This document shows positions 8,957-18,989 of a stretch of 64,000 nt of DNA, piece by piece; position 1 is the stretch's first letter, and every line of letters begins with the position of its first letter. This DNA is from Macrococcoides animalis (lineage in GTDB: Bacteria; Bacillota; Bacilli; Staphylococcales; Staphylococcaceae), in the NCBI RefSeq assembly GCF_047425875.1, contig NZ_CP179727.1:1240001-1304000 (forward strand), given 5' to 3'. The notes beneath the pieces are model-generated. The model was not told the DNA's origin and searched no databases. It saw nothing but the letters and a program-made list of their open reading frames with translations. The translations under genes and the position numbers were made by a program.

Positions 8957-9769
8957 ATGCAAATTATTGATTTTATCAGCATACCAAAACGTCAAGTGTT
9001 TTCGCACAAAGGGGATTATGGTCGTATTCTCTTAATAGGTGGCAATCAAAATATGGGTGGATCTATCATGATGGCGGCACGTGCCTGTGTATATAGTGGA
9101 GGTGGCTTAACTACTGTTGCAACTCATAATTCAAATCACACAGCGCTACATTCACGTTGTCCAGAAGCTATGGTATCTGATATAAATGACATTAAACGTA
9201 TTACAAAGGTGATAGAAAATGCCGATAGTATCTTGATTGGACCAGGTCTTGGACTTGATTTCCAGGGTAATAATGTTCTAACGATTTTATTTCAACATAT
9301 TCAAGAACACCAAACACTCATAATCGATGGAGATGCAATTACAATATTAAGTAAATTAAAACATCCTTTACCGAAATGTAATGTAATATTTACACCACAT
9401 CAAATGGAATGGGAACGTTTAAGTGGTATTCCTATTGCAGAACAAACACCTGAAAGAAATCGTGCTAAAGCTGATGAGCTGGGTGCCCATGTAATCTTAA
9501 AAAAGCATGAAACAGAACTGTATTTAAAGAGTGGGGATTATAAAATCACTGTGGGTAACGCCGCAATGGCATCAGGTGGTATGGGCGATGCATTAGCTGG
9601 AATTATCGCGAGTTTCTTAGGTCAATTTGATACTGAAGAGGCTATTAAACAAGCTGTATTCATCCACAGCTTAATTGGTGACCAACTTGCACAGGAAATG
9701 TACGTTGTTCCAGCAAGTCGTATTATTGATGAATTGCCATATATGATGAAAAAGTTAGAAGAAAAATAA
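8957..9769 (+). CDS. nnrD: ADP-dependent NAD(P)H-hydrate dehydratase
   Basis: Metabolite-repair enzyme that restores NAD(P)H from its hydrated S-form using ADP. About 270 residues in the ribokinase-like YjeF C-terminal (carbohydrate kinase-related) fold: KGDYGRILLIGGNQNMGGS near residue 18, IIDGDA near 124 and the nucleotide-binding ASGGMGDALAG near 208. I chose ATG 8957 over ATG 8951 because AAGGAGA ends at 8950 and needs a spacer. It is one of the few genes on the left arm reading towards oriC, and its neighbourhood between gyrA and serS matches the staphylococcal order. Confidence 0.92.
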   Translation: MQIIDFISIPKRQVFSHKGDYGRILLIGGNQNMGGSIMMAARACVYSGGGLTTVATHNSNHTALHSRCPEAMVSDINDIKRITKVIENADSILIGPGLGLDFQGNNVLTILFQHIQEHQTLIIDGDAITILSKLKHPLPKCNVIFTPHQMEWERLSGIPIAEQTPERNRAKADELGAHVILKKHETELYLKSGDYKITVGNAAMASGGMGDALAGIIASFLGQFDTEEAIKQAVFIHSLIGDQLAQEMYVVPASRIIDELPYMMKKLEEK

Positions 9770-9822
9770 TTTAGAATTGCTTTATAGTTTTATACAAATT
9801 TAACTATAAATTATAACAAAAT

Positions 9823-9852
9823 AAAAAGAAGCATCGATACGATACTTCTTTT
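9823..9852 (-). terminator. Shared terminator between alsD and nnrD
   Basis: Hairpin AAAAAGAAGCATCG / CGATACTTCTTTTT between convergent genes. Pairing is complete (one G-U) when read on the minus strand, giving alsD a good terminator; the flanking A/T runs let it serve nnrD too. Confidence 0.7.
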
Positions 9853-9867
9853 TATTTATCACTATTC

Positions 9868-10569
9868 TTACTCACTCGCTTCTATATCTTTCAACATCTC
9901 TGGATCATTTAAATCATTTTCACGGTATCGGTCTGTCGATGGCATTTTTAAGATAAAGTCTTCTTGTAATGCGAGTTCTACTTTCACATCTTCTATTTCA
10001 TAATCAAAAACGTGTCCACCAGACTTTCGGTCATCACTTAAATAGTGAACGTGGTATCCACCGACACCAATGCCCATAATGAAGTGTGGTGTATAGAATC
10101 CAAATAATGTCCCTTCAGTTTCTTCAATATCGAAATAACCTTGTTCTTTTACCGCTTCTACAAGTTTCGGATACGGTTGTTCTTGTTTTTTTACCGATCT
10201 TGCTTTCACCAATTTGAATTTACCCGTGATCTTCACAGCATGAAAATAATTCATACCTTGCATTGCTTGTAAGATTTCTTCATCTAATTTTTTTTTATTC
10301 AAACTACCTTTAAATTCTAATGTCTTCGTTGGTTTAAAATCCATCATACTTGCAAAAGGCGTCGTCTCATCTAGTGACACTTCACGCACATTTCCCGTAC
10401 TTTCGATTAAATACGGTGTGCCATCTAACACAATCAGTTCGCCATTTAAACTATCCATTGTTCCAATACCATAGTTACCTGTAGCAAGTACATCTGACAT
10501 TTTGAACGTACCTTCAAACATCCCACCAACAAGCGCACCCATTGTTGAATATTGATATAAATGATTCAT
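9868..10569 (-). CDS. alsD: Alpha-acetolactate decarboxylase
   Basis: Converts alpha-acetolactate to acetoin, the second step of the pH-neutral overflow pathway from pyruvate. The 233-residue protein shows the family start LYQYSTMGALVGGMFEG and the zinc-binding histidine cluster GVGGYHVHYLSDDRKSGGHV (near residues 170-189). It lies 10 bp after alsS in a two-gene operon and is followed by a hairpin. No signal peptide. Together with alsS this indicates acetoin production under carbon excess. Confidence 0.95.
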   Translation of the reverse strand: MNHLYQYSTMGALVGGMFEGTFKMSDVLATGNYGIGTMDSLNGELIVLDGTPYLIESTGNVREVSLDETTPFASMMDFKPTKTLEFKGSLNKKKLDEEILQAMQGMNYFHAVKITGKFKLVKARSVKKQEQPYPKLVEAVKEQGYFDIEETEGTLFGFYTPHFIMGIGVGGYHVHYLSDDRKSGGHVFDYEIEDVKVELALQEDFILKMPSTDRYRENDLNDPEMLKDIEASE

Positions 10570-10579
10570 CTTAATCCTC

Positions 10580-12247
10580 CTAGTTTGTTGCGTCAGGTAA
10601 TAAGTCAGCCATTAACTGTGCATTATTACTATAGTCTACTGGAATATCAACGATGACCGGACCATCTTCAGCTAACGCTTGTTTTAATACAGATTCAAGT
10701 TCACTTGAATGATTCACTTTGAATCCTTTTGCACCCATCGATTCGGCATACTTCACAAAATCAACTGGTCCTAAATCCACTGCTGCACCTTTGCCGTATT
10801 TTTGGACTTGTTGGAATTTCACCATATCATAGTGACCGTCATTCCAAATCAATTGTACGATAGGTGCTTTCAACCTCACTGCTGTTTCTAATTCTTGTCC
10901 TGAGAATAAGAATCCACCATCTCCAGCCATTGAGACAACTTTTTTACCTGGGCGAACGATTGATGCTGCAATTGCCCATGGTAATGCTACACCTAGGGTT
11001 TGCATCCCATTTGAGAATAGTAAGTGACGTGGTGCATAACTTCTGAAATAACGCGCCATATATATATATAAAGAACCCACGTCTACTGTTACAGTTGTTT
11101 CATCATCGATTAATTCACGTACTGTTTTAACGATATGTTTAGGATTTACTAGTTCTGAATTCATATGATCTTCTGGTAATTCATATTTTTGTTTAATTAA
11201 GTTTGCAACATTATTTAATACTTTTTTTGCTGATTCATCTAATTGAATGTCACCTTCATTTAACTTTTCATCTAAACGTTGAATCGTTAATGCTGTATTC
11301 CCAATTAATTCAGTGATTGGTGCATAGTGATTATCGATATCGCTTTGTACTTCATCTATATGAATTATTGTTTTTTCATTTTCCTTGTTCCAAATGATAG
11401 GATCGTATTCAATTGGATCATAACCTACTGTAATTACTAAATCCGCATGTCTTAATAACTCATCACCAGGTTGGTTTCTAAATAAGCCAATGCGACCGTA
11501 GAAATGTTCTTCTAATTCACGAGAGATTATCCCCGAACCTTGAAATGTTTCTACAACTGGGATAGGATTATGCGTCATAAATTGTCGAATTGCATTCGTA
11601 TTCTCTTCTGATGATGCACGCATACCTAATAAGAATACAGGTAATTTCGCTTGTTTTATACGTTCAGCCAAAGTGTCAATTTCAAAAGATGGCGCTGGAC
11701 CTAACACAGGTGGCTCTTTTACAACAATCGCTTCGACTTCTACATCATCTGCTGAAATCACATCTTGTGGAATACTGACAAATGCTGCACCTTTGCGCCC
11801 TTCAACACTTGAACGAAACGCATTTGTTACTGCTTCAGAAATACTATTTGCTGATTGTACTTCTACAGAATATTTTGATACATGACTCATTAATCCTGCA
11901 TTATCTAAAGATTGGTGTGTACGCTTCAAACTATCTTCTCGTTTAACGTTACCACCAATTGCAACGACAGGATCACTTTCAGAATTCGCTGTAACTAAAC
12001 CTGTTGCAAGATTTGTCACTCCTGGACCACTTGTTACAAGTACTACGCCTGGCTTACCTGTAATACGTCCGATTCCTTGTGCAATCAATGCTGCATTTTG
12101 CTCATGTCGCGTAACAATTACTTCTGGTCCTCTATCTTCTAATACATCGAATGCTTTATCAATCTTGGCACCTGGTACACCAAAGACGTGTGTTACACCA
12201 TGATTGATAAGTGTGTCTACGAATAAATCTCCACCTGATTTTTTCAT
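10580..12247 (-). CDS. alsS: Catabolic acetolactate synthase
   Basis: TPP-dependent enzyme condensing two pyruvates to alpha-acetolactate. The 555 residues comprise the N-terminal TPP pyrimidine-binding domain (catalytic Glu in VTRHEQNAAL near residue 48), a central domain and the C-terminal PP domain with GDGGFLFSGQELETA and the following LIWND (about 440-465). No separate regulatory subunit (ilvN type) is adjacent and alsD follows directly, which marks the catabolic rather than the branched-chain biosynthetic enzyme. A cre-like site lies upstream (12341-12354). Confidence 0.95.
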   Translation of the reverse strand: MKKSGGDLFVDTLINHGVTHVFGVPGAKIDKAFDVLEDRGPEVIVTRHEQNAALIAQGIGRITGKPGVVLVTSGPGVTNLATGLVTANSESDPVVAIGGNVKREDSLKRTHQSLDNAGLMSHVSKYSVEVQSANSISEAVTNAFRSSVEGRKGAAFVSIPQDVISADDVEVEAIVVKEPPVLGPAPSFEIDTLAERIKQAKLPVFLLGMRASSEENTNAIRQFMTHNPIPVVETFQGSGIISRELEEHFYGRIGLFRNQPGDELLRHADLVITVGYDPIEYDPIIWNKENEKTIIHIDEVQSDIDNHYAPITELIGNTALTIQRLDEKLNEGDIQLDESAKKVLNNVANLIKQKYELPEDHMNSELVNPKHIVKTVRELIDDETTVTVDVGSLYIYMARYFRSYAPRHLLFSNGMQTLGVALPWAIAASIVRPGKKVVSMAGDGGFLFSGQELETAVRLKAPIVQLIWNDGHYDMVKFQQVQKYGKGAAVDLGPVDFVKYAESMGAKGFKVNHSSELESVLKQALAEDGPVIVDIPVDYSNNAQLMADLLPDATN

Positions 12248-12340
12248 TTTCTAAACGCTCCTATTATATTTAATTTTTATACAGTTTAAATGCTAATACG
12301 ATTGCACGGTGACTTCAAATGATACGCCTTTGAAATACAT

Positions 12341-12354
12341 TTAAAACGTTTTCA
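12341..12354 (-). promoter_or_regulatory. cre-like site upstream of alsS
   Basis: On the minus strand TGAAAACGTTTTAA, one base from the palindromic ideal TGAAAACGTTTTCA. It is about 95 bp upstream of alsS, a position compatible with CcpA activation, which is known for acetoin genes of Bacillus. Function here is inferred. The alsS promoter itself could not be placed with confidence. Confidence 0.55.
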
Positions 12355-12390
12355 GGAACAGTGAAACGGTTACATTATTGCTTGGGAAAT

Positions 12391-12427
12391 AAAAAAGCTA
12401 AAGTTCAGTGCTTGAACTTTAGCTTTT
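12391..12427 (-). terminator. Terminator after gyrA
   Basis: Perfect stem AAAAGCTAAAGTTCA-gtgc-TTGAACTTTAGCTTTT, with a T run on the minus strand, 22 bp after gyrA. Confidence 0.88.
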
Positions 12428-12448
12428 AATTATGATTCTTTTTATTAT

Positions 12449-15136
12449 TTAATCGTTGTCTTCTTCTTCAGTTTCATCTTCGTCTTCGTCGTAAATGTCG
12501 TCAAATGAAGAGCGTTCTAAAATGTCTTTTGTAGGTTTGTAATCGTCGTCTTCAACTATACCAACCATATGTCCATTTTCACTCTCAATATCTTCATCAT
12601 TCGCTTCTAATGCCTCTTCAGTGAGCGTCGTTTCTTGTTCAGCAACAACTTCACCTGGAGCCTTATCTGCATCAATTATTTCGAAATCGTCCTCTTCTTC
12701 TTTTTCAACTTTTGCTACTGTTGCTACAAGTTGTCCCTCGCCTAATTTTATTAAGCGAACACCTTGTGCAGAACGTCCATTTTGAGAGAATTCTGCAACA
12801 TCTAAACGAATTATGACACCTTGATTTGTGACTAACATAATGTCTTCGTCACCTTTAACGGTTGTAATACATACAAGATTACCATTTTTCTCAGTAATAC
12901 TTGCTGTTTTAATCCCTTTACCGCCTCGGTTAGAAATTCGATACTCTGTTTCAATTGTACGTTTACCGTAACCATTTTCAGTGACGATTAGCACTTCATG
13001 TTCTCCATTCGATTCGATTACATCAAGTCCAATAACTTCATCACCTTCACGTAAAGATATACCTTTTACACCGGCAGCCGTTCTTCCAAGTGGACGTAAT
13101 TTATTTTCTTCGAAACGAATCAATGATGCATTTTTCGTTCCAATAATAAGCTGTTTATTACCATCTGTTAAACGTACCGTAATTAACTCATCATCTTCTT
13201 TAAAGTTAATGGCAATCTTACCATTCTTATTAATACGTGCAAAGTGAGAGAGATTCGTACGTTTAATAATACCTTGTTTCGTTGCAAATATAATAAAGGC
13301 ATCTTCTCGCTCTAAATCATTTACTGCAATCATTGTACTAATTTTCTCATCTTTATCAAGTTCTAATACGTTTACGATAGGAATCCCTTTCGATTGACGA
13401 GATAATTCTGGAATTTCATAACCTTTAATTTTATAAACGCGTCCCATATTCGTAAAGAATAATACATTATCATGTGTAGACGTCGTCACCATTTGGCTAA
13501 CAAAGTCTTCATCTAAGGTATTCATACCTTGAACACCACGTCCTCCACGGTGTTGCGTACGATATGTTGAAGCTGGTAATCGTTTAATATAGTTGTTATG
13601 GCTTAATGTGATTACGATATTCTCTTCATCAATTAAGTCTTCATCTTCTAAGTGATCAAATCCACCAGCAGTAATTTCTGTACGACGTTCATCTCCAAAT
13701 TTTTCACGGATTTCAATTAATTCTTCACGAATAATTTCAAGTAATTTTTCTTCATCAGCTAAGATTGCTCTTAACTCATCAATATATTTTAATAACTCTT
13801 GATATTCAGCTTCAATCTTATCGCGTTCTAAACCTGTTAAACGACGTAAACGCATATCTAGTATTGCTTGTGCTTGACGCTCAGATAACTTAAATCGATC
13901 CATTAAGCCTTCCATAGCTTCAGCATCATTTTTAGAACCACGAATTAATGCAATAATCTCATCAATATGATCTAATGCGATACGCAATCCTTCTAAAATA
14001 TGTGCACGATCTTCAGCTTTCTTTAAGTTGTATTGTGTTCTTCTTCTTACAACAACTTTTTGGTGCTCTAAATAATGATAAATTGCTTGTTTTATATTTA
14101 AAATCTTTGGTTGCCCATCAACAAGTGCTAACATATTAACACCAAAAGATGTTTGTAATGGTGTTAATTTATATAAGTTATTTAAGATGACATTTGCATT
14201 TGCATCACGACGTACGTCAATAACAATACGGACACCCTCTTTTAAACTTGTTTCATCACGTAAATCTGTAATACCGTCAATTTTCTTATCACGTGCAAGT
14301 TCAGCAATCTTCTCAACTAACCGCGCTTTATTCACTTGATACGGAATCTCAGTTACAATAATTGTTTCTTTCCCATTTGGACGCGTTTCTATTAACGTCT
14401 TCGCTCGCATAATAACAGAACCACGGCCCGTTTCATAAGCACGACGAATACCACTACGCCCTAAAATAAGTCCAGCAGTAGGGAAGTCTGGTCCTTGAAT
14501 ATATTCCATTAACTCAGGAATTGAAATATCTGGATTCTTACTTAACTCTAATACCCCATTAATGACTTCTGTTAAGTTATGCGGTGGAATATTAGTTGCC
14601 ATACCAACTGCAATACCAGATGCACCATTCACAAGTAAGTTAGGAAATCTTGAAGGTAACACAACTGGTTCTCGTTCATTACCATCATAGTTATCTTTAA
14701 AGTCAATCGTGTCTTTATTAATATCGCGCATTAATTCCATGGCAATCTTAGACATACGTGCTTCTGTATAACGCATTGCAGCAGCACCGTCACCATCCAT
14801 TGAGCCGAAGTTTCCTTGACCATCAACTAACATATATCGATAGCTAAAATCTTGAGCCATACGTACCATAGCTTCATAAATCGAAGAATCCCCGTGTGGG
14901 TGATATTTCCCCATTACATCCCCAACGATACGCGCCGACTTTTTGTATGGCTTATCTGGTGTCATACCCATATTATTCATCCCATATAAAATACGACGAT
15001 GAACCGGTTTCATACCATCACGTACATCAGGTAAAGCACGTGAAACAATAACACTCATCGCGTAATCAAGAAACGAATCTTTCATTTCTTTAACGATATT
15101 TTGGTCCTGTAGTTTTGAATCGTGTTCTAAAGCCAT
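12449..15136 (-). CDS. gyrA: DNA gyrase subunit A
   Basis: Breakage-rejoining subunit of gyrase, which introduces negative supercoils. The 895 residues hold the winged-helix/tower/coiled-coil core with catalytic Tyr123 (AAMRYTEARM), the GyrA box QRGGRGV and the C-terminal beta-pinwheel blades, ending in an unusually acidic tail (about 60 residues, mostly D/E). Quinolone-determining positions read S84, S85 and E88 in HGDSSIYE, the susceptible-type residues of staphylococci. It lies 27 bp after gyrB. Confidence 0.98.
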   Translation of the reverse strand: MALEHDSKLQDQNIVKEMKDSFLDYAMSVIVSRALPDVRDGMKPVHRRILYGMNNMGMTPDKPYKKSARIVGDVMGKYHPHGDSSIYEAMVRMAQDFSYRYMLVDGQGNFGSMDGDGAAAMRYTEARMSKIAMELMRDINKDTIDFKDNYDGNEREPVVLPSRFPNLLVNGASGIAVGMATNIPPHNLTEVINGVLELSKNPDISIPELMEYIQGPDFPTAGLILGRSGIRRAYETGRGSVIMRAKTLIETRPNGKETIIVTEIPYQVNKARLVEKIAELARDKKIDGITDLRDETSLKEGVRIVIDVRRDANANVILNNLYKLTPLQTSFGVNMLALVDGQPKILNIKQAIYHYLEHQKVVVRRRTQYNLKKAEDRAHILEGLRIALDHIDEIIALIRGSKNDAEAMEGLMDRFKLSERQAQAILDMRLRRLTGLERDKIEAEYQELLKYIDELRAILADEEKLLEIIREELIEIREKFGDERRTEITAGGFDHLEDEDLIDEENIVITLSHNNYIKRLPASTYRTQHRGGRGVQGMNTLDEDFVSQMVTTSTHDNVLFFTNMGRVYKIKGYEIPELSRQSKGIPIVNVLELDKDEKISTMIAVNDLEREDAFIIFATKQGIIKRTNLSHFARINKNGKIAINFKEDDELITVRLTDGNKQLIIGTKNASLIRFEENKLRPLGRTAAGVKGISLREGDEVIGLDVIESNGEHEVLIVTENGYGKRTIETEYRISNRGGKGIKTASITEKNGNLVCITTVKGDEDIMLVTNQGVIIRLDVAEFSQNGRSAQGVRLIKLGEGQLVATVAKVEKEEEDDFEIIDADKAPGEVVAEQETTLTEEALEANDEDIESENGHMVGIVEDDDYKPTKDILERSSFDDIYDEDEDETEEEDND

Positions 15137-15163
15137 AAATGGCGCCTCCTTAAATTACTATCT

Positions 15164-17086
15164 TTATGCATCAACATTAGCATAGACAGCATTTTCTTCA
15201 ATAAATGCACGGCGATGTTCCACAATGTCACCCATTAACATTTCAAATACTTCATCCGCTTCAATGGCATCACCTAATGTTACTTGTAACATAGAGCGGT
15301 TCTCTGGATTCATTGTTGTTTCCCATAATTGATCAGCATTCATTTCGCCTAAACCTTTATAACGAGCAAGTTGCCATTTCGGCGTAGCTGGTAATTCTTC
15401 TCTTAATTTATTAAGTTCACGTTCGTTATAAACATAATATTTCTTTTTACCTTGTTCTACTTTAAATAATGGAGGTTGTGCGATGTAAATATATCCAGCT
15501 TCTAATAACGGTCTCATGAAACGATAGAAGAACGTCAGTAATAACGTACGAATATGTGCTCCATCGACATCGGCATCGGTCATGATAACAATCTTATGAT
15601 ATCTTGCTTTTGAAATATCAAATTCTCCACCGATACCTGTACCCATTGCTGTAATCATCGAACGGATTTCATTATTTCCTAAAATACGGTCTAAACGTGC
15701 TTTTTCAACGTTTAATATTTTACCACGTAACGGTAAAATCGCCTGTGTCTTAGAGTTACGGCCAGATTTTGCTGAACCACCTGCTGAATCACCCTCAACG
15801 ATGTATAATTCACTGACTGATGGATCTTTACTTGAACAGTCCGCAAGTTTACCTGGTAAGCTTGAAATTTCTAAACCTGATTTACGACGCGTCACTTCAC
15901 GCGCTTTCTTCGCTGCAAGACGAGCACGTGATGCCATAATGCCCTTTTCAACTATTATACGAGCAACAGGTGGATTCTCCATCAAGAATCGTTCAAAATT
16001 CTCAGCAAACAAATTATCCGTAATTTGACGGACTTCTGTATTACCTAATTTTGTCTTCGTTTGACCTTCAAACTGAGGATTACCGTGCTTAATAGATACA
16101 ACAGCTGTAATCCCTTCACGCACATCTTCACCTGATAATTTTTCATCATTTTCTTTAATCAATTTATTTTTCGCACCATAGTTATTGATTACACGTGTCA
16201 ATGCACGTTTAAATCCATCTTCATGTGTTCCGCCTTCGTAAGTATGTATATTATTCGCGTAACTTAAAAGATTTGTTGAATAGCCATTGTTGTATTGTAT
16301 TGAAATCTCAACTTCAATATCATCACGCGTATCATGAATATAAATGGGTTCAGGGAATAATACTTCTTTAGACTTATTTAAAAGTTCAACGTAAGACTTA
16401 ATACCACCTTCATAGTGATATTCATCTTGAATGACTTCTTCTCCACGTTCATCACGTACAATAATCTTAATTCCTTTATTTAAGAAAGCCAGTTCGCGAA
16501 TACGTTTTTGAAGAATTTCATATTCATATTCTGTCGTTTCAGTAAAAATTTCTGGATCCGCTTTAAAACGAATTGCTGTCCCTGTCTTATCCGTTTCACC
16601 AATGACTTTTAAATCAAAAGCTGGAGCTCCTTGATGATATGCTTGATGATGAATTTGACCATCTTTGTGAACATATACTTCAAGCGTTGATGATAAAGCG
16701 TTGACAACAGACGAACCTACACCATGTAGCCCCCCTGAAACTTTATATCCTCCACCACCAAATTTACCACCGGCATGTAACACTGTTAAAATAACTTCAA
16801 CTGCTGGACGACCCATTTTCTTGTGCATTTCAACTGGAATACCACGCCCATTATCTGTTACCTTTATCCAGTCATCTTTTTCAATAATAACTTCAATTTC
16901 ATCAGCATAACCTGCTAACGCCTCATCTATACTATTATCTACGATTTCCCACACTAAATGGTGTAAACCTCGTGATGCGGTTGACCCGATATACATACCA
17001 GGTCTTTTTCGTACCGCTTCTAATCCTTCTAAAACTTGTATCTGGTCAGCACCATATTGATCTAAATTCTGTTCCAAGATTGTCAC
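15164..17086 (-). CDS. gyrB: DNA gyrase subunit B
   Basis: ATPase subunit of gyrase. The 640 residues include the GHKL ATPase domain (LVWEIVDNSIDEA near 45, GRGIPV near 80, GGLHGVGSSVVNALS near 120), the transducer and the TOPRIM domain (EGDSAGGSAK near 430, DADVDGAHI near 508). The quinolone/aminocoumarin regions show no obvious resistance substitution. It lies 7 bp after recF and 27 bp before gyrA; the four genes yaaA-recF-gyrB-gyrA look like one transcription unit. Confidence 0.98.
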   Translation of the reverse strand: MTILEQNLDQYGADQIQVLEGLEAVRKRPGMYIGSTASRGLHHLVWEIVDNSIDEALAGYADEIEVIIEKDDWIKVTDNGRGIPVEMHKKMGRPAVEVILTVLHAGGKFGGGGYKVSGGLHGVGSSVVNALSSTLEVYVHKDGQIHHQAYHQGAPAFDLKVIGETDKTGTAIRFKADPEIFTETTEYEYEILQKRIRELAFLNKGIKIIVRDERGEEVIQDEYHYEGGIKSYVELLNKSKEVLFPEPIYIHDTRDDIEVEISIQYNNGYSTNLLSYANNIHTYEGGTHEDGFKRALTRVINNYGAKNKLIKENDEKLSGEDVREGITAVVSIKHGNPQFEGQTKTKLGNTEVRQITDNLFAENFERFLMENPPVARIIVEKGIMASRARLAAKKAREVTRRKSGLEISSLPGKLADCSSKDPSVSELYIVEGDSAGGSAKSGRNSKTQAILPLRGKILNVEKARLDRILGNNEIRSMITAMGTGIGGEFDISKARYHKIVIMTDADVDGAHIRTLLLTFFYRFMRPLLEAGYIYIAQPPLFKVEQGKKKYYVYNERELNKLREELPATPKWQLARYKGLGEMNADQLWETTMNPENRSMLQVTLGDAIEADEVFEMLMGDIVEHRRAFIEENAVYANVDA

Positions 17087-17093
17087 CTAACTT

Positions 17094-18203
17094 TCAAGTA
17101 GTCGAAATATGTCCATCAGAGACATTAAATAATTTCGCTCTGTTAATTGTTTCATGTTCAATACCATCTACTGATGTTGTCGTTACAAATGTTTGAACTT
17201 TATGTTGAATCGTTGTGAGTAAATGTGTTTGTCTTAAATCGTCAAGTTCAGAAAGAACATCATCTAACAATAGAATTGGATATTCTCCAACTTCTAAATT
17301 AATAAGTTCAATCTCTGCAAGCTTAACAGACAATGCAGTCGTTCGTTGTTGTCCCTGTGATCCATATGTTTGTACATCAATATTATTAATTGTAAATGTC
17401 ACATCATCACGATGTGGGCCATGTAAGCTTTGTGCACGCTCAATTTCACGTTTGCTATCTTTATTCAGCAATATAATACACGCTTCAATCATCTCTGTCG
17501 TATCATCAATACATTCAAGATTTGAAACATAATGTAATTTTAAGTTTTCTTTTCGTTTCGTGATGCCTTGATGAATAGGTAAAGCAAGTTCTTCTAGCTT
17601 TTCGATAAAAGATTTGCGTCGTTGTGTCAACTTCACTGCATATTCTGCAAATTGTTCATTCAATACTTCAAGCATTGTCGTATCCGTATTTCCTGACAGT
17701 TTAAGTTGCTTCAGATGATGATTCTTTTGTTTAAGAATTCTTTGAAAGTTCGATAAATCATTGAGATACACAGCTGAAATTTGTCCAATTTCCATATCAA
17801 TAAAACGTCTTCTTATTTGAGGGCTACCTTTGACGAGATTCAAGTCTTCTGGTGCAAATAAAACGACATTCATATGACCTATGTATTCTGTTAATCGTTT
17901 TTGTTCTAAATGATTAACTTTTGCTTTTTTACCTTTGGATGAAATCGTGAGTGATAATGGCATGGTGCCATGTCGATATGCTAATTCGCCTTCAATATGA
18001 CTATATTGCTCACCCCAAGTAATTAATTCTTTATCATTTGAAGTGCGATGACTTTTCGCCATAGCTAAACAATAAATCGCTTCTAACAAATTAGTTTTTC
18101 CTTGTGCATTAAACCCTATTAAAATATTAACTTCATCGTTAAAAACTAAAGTCGTTTGTTCATAATTTCTGTAATGCGATAAAGATAGTGATTTTAATTT
18201 CAT
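17094..18203 (-). CDS. recF: DNA replication/repair protein RecF
   Basis: SMC-like ATPase of the RecFOR pathway, which helps load RecA onto gapped DNA. The 369 residues show the N-terminal MKLKSLSLSHYRNYE start, Walker A GFNAQGKTN near residue 30, the ABC-type signature region QGQQRTTALSVKLAE near 280 and Walker B LLLDDVLSELD near 310. The ATG shares its first base with the yaaA stop (TAATG), which suggests translational coupling. Confidence 0.97.
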   Translation of the reverse strand: MKLKSLSLSHYRNYEQTTLVFNDEVNILIGFNAQGKTNLLEAIYCLAMAKSHRTSNDKELITWGEQYSHIEGELAYRHGTMPLSLTISSKGKKAKVNHLEQKRLTEYIGHMNVVLFAPEDLNLVKGSPQIRRRFIDMEIGQISAVYLNDLSNFQRILKQKNHHLKQLKLSGNTDTTMLEVLNEQFAEYAVKLTQRRKSFIEKLEELALPIHQGITKRKENLKLHYVSNLECIDDTTEMIEACIILLNKDSKREIERAQSLHGPHRDDVTFTINNIDVQTYGSQGQQRTTALSVKLAEIELINLEVGEYPILLLDDVLSELDDLRQTHLLTTIQHKVQTFVTTTSVDGIEHETINRAKLFNVSDGHISTT

Positions 18204-18421
18204 TATTGTTCCATATAAGTAATCTTATAAGTTTCGCCTTCAACTTCTAATAGATCATCTTGATGTAACTTCTTGCCACGTCTATTTTCTTCTTCGCCAT
18301 TAAGTACCACTGGGTTATCTTGAAGATACCATTTCGCTTGTCCGCCTGTTGAAATAATACCTTCTGCTTTAAGAAATTGACCTAGCGTTATCTCACTATT
18401 GAATTCGACTATATTTACCAT
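18203..18421 (-). CDS. yaaA: S4-domain RNA-binding protein YaaA
   Basis: A 72-residue protein consisting of a single S4-like RNA-binding domain (LGQFLKAEG...VVLNGEEENRRGKKLHQDD). The family always accompanies recF in Bacillales and has been linked to ribosome assembly. An AGAGGAG site precedes the ATG. Its normal upstream neighbour, dnaN, is here 3.7 kb away because four other genes intervene. Confidence 0.92.
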   Translation of the reverse strand: MVNIVEFNSEITLGQFLKAEGIISTGGQAKWYLQDNPVVLNGEEENRRGKKLHQDDLLEVEGETYKITYMEQ

Positions 18422-18501
18422 TCACGGTTCACTCCTCTTCCATGTTAGTCATTATATAATTATACCTTTAATCTAGAAAAATTGCATGTCTTTTAGCATA
18501 A

Positions 18502-18537
18502 ACAAAAACGCTGAATGCTTATCATTCAACGTTTTAT
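18502..18537 (-). terminator. Terminator after bdbC
   Basis: On the minus strand AAAACGTTGAATG-ataag-CATTCAGCGTTTT followed by T residues; separates the bdb genes from yaaA-recF-gyrB-gyrA. Confidence 0.75.
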
Positions 18538-18569
18538 TTTATGTTTAATACATATTAATTTTATTTTTA

Positions 18570-18989
18570 TTATTTTCCATCGATATTTGATTTTTTAATA
18601 AGTAACATCATAATTGTAATTAATAAAAATGCTATCCCTGCTAAAAATGGAATTGTGATAAAACCGAAGTAATTCACATATTGCGTATTACACGGAACAC
18701 CACCAACACAAGGTTTGATCGATGCAAATCCTGGAATCTTTTGTTCCATATAATGAAAAACAGAAAAACATAAGCCGATGATAGAAAATGTCATAATCAA
18801 ATATTTGTAATGATACGCATTTGTGAATGCTGCGAACCCTGCAATCAATACAAGAGGATACATTAATATTCTTTGATACCAACATTTTTCACATGGGACA
18901 AAATGCATTATTTCTGAGTAATACAAACTTCCCAACATTGCGACTAGCGCAATTACCCAGGAAATATAAAAGAATTTAGTATTTTTCAT
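18570..18989 (-). CDS. bdbC: Disulfide oxidoreductase, DsbB/BdbC type
   Basis: Membrane quinone-dependent oxidase that re-oxidises a DsbA-like partner. The 139 residues form four predicted membrane helices with the two DsbB-type cysteine pairs: PCEKCWYQR (near residue 33) and CVGGVPC (near 93-99) in the second extracytoplasmic loop. The start overlaps the bdbD stop by one base. The small size (about 139) fits BdbC of Bacillus rather than proteobacterial DsbB. To my knowledge S. aureus has a DsbA lipoprotein without a DsbB partner, so the pair sets this genome apart. Confidence 0.9.
   Translation of the reverse strand: MKNTKFFYISWVIALVAMLGSLYYSEIMHFVPCEKCWYQRILMYPLVLIAGFAAFTNAYHYKYLIMTFSIIGLCFSVFHYMEQKIPGFASIKPCVGGVPCNTQYVNYFGFITIPFLAGIAFLLITIMMLLIKKSNIDGK

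Noticed and set aside
15032..15047. Possible parS in gyrA (TAAAGCACGTGAAACA)
   Set aside because: The right half and core fit, but four adjacent positions of the left half do not; 12 of 16 is weak for a highly constrained palindrome.
12449..15136. Possible quinolone-resistance substitutions in gyrA
   Set aside because: S84, S85 and E88 are all the susceptible-type residues.
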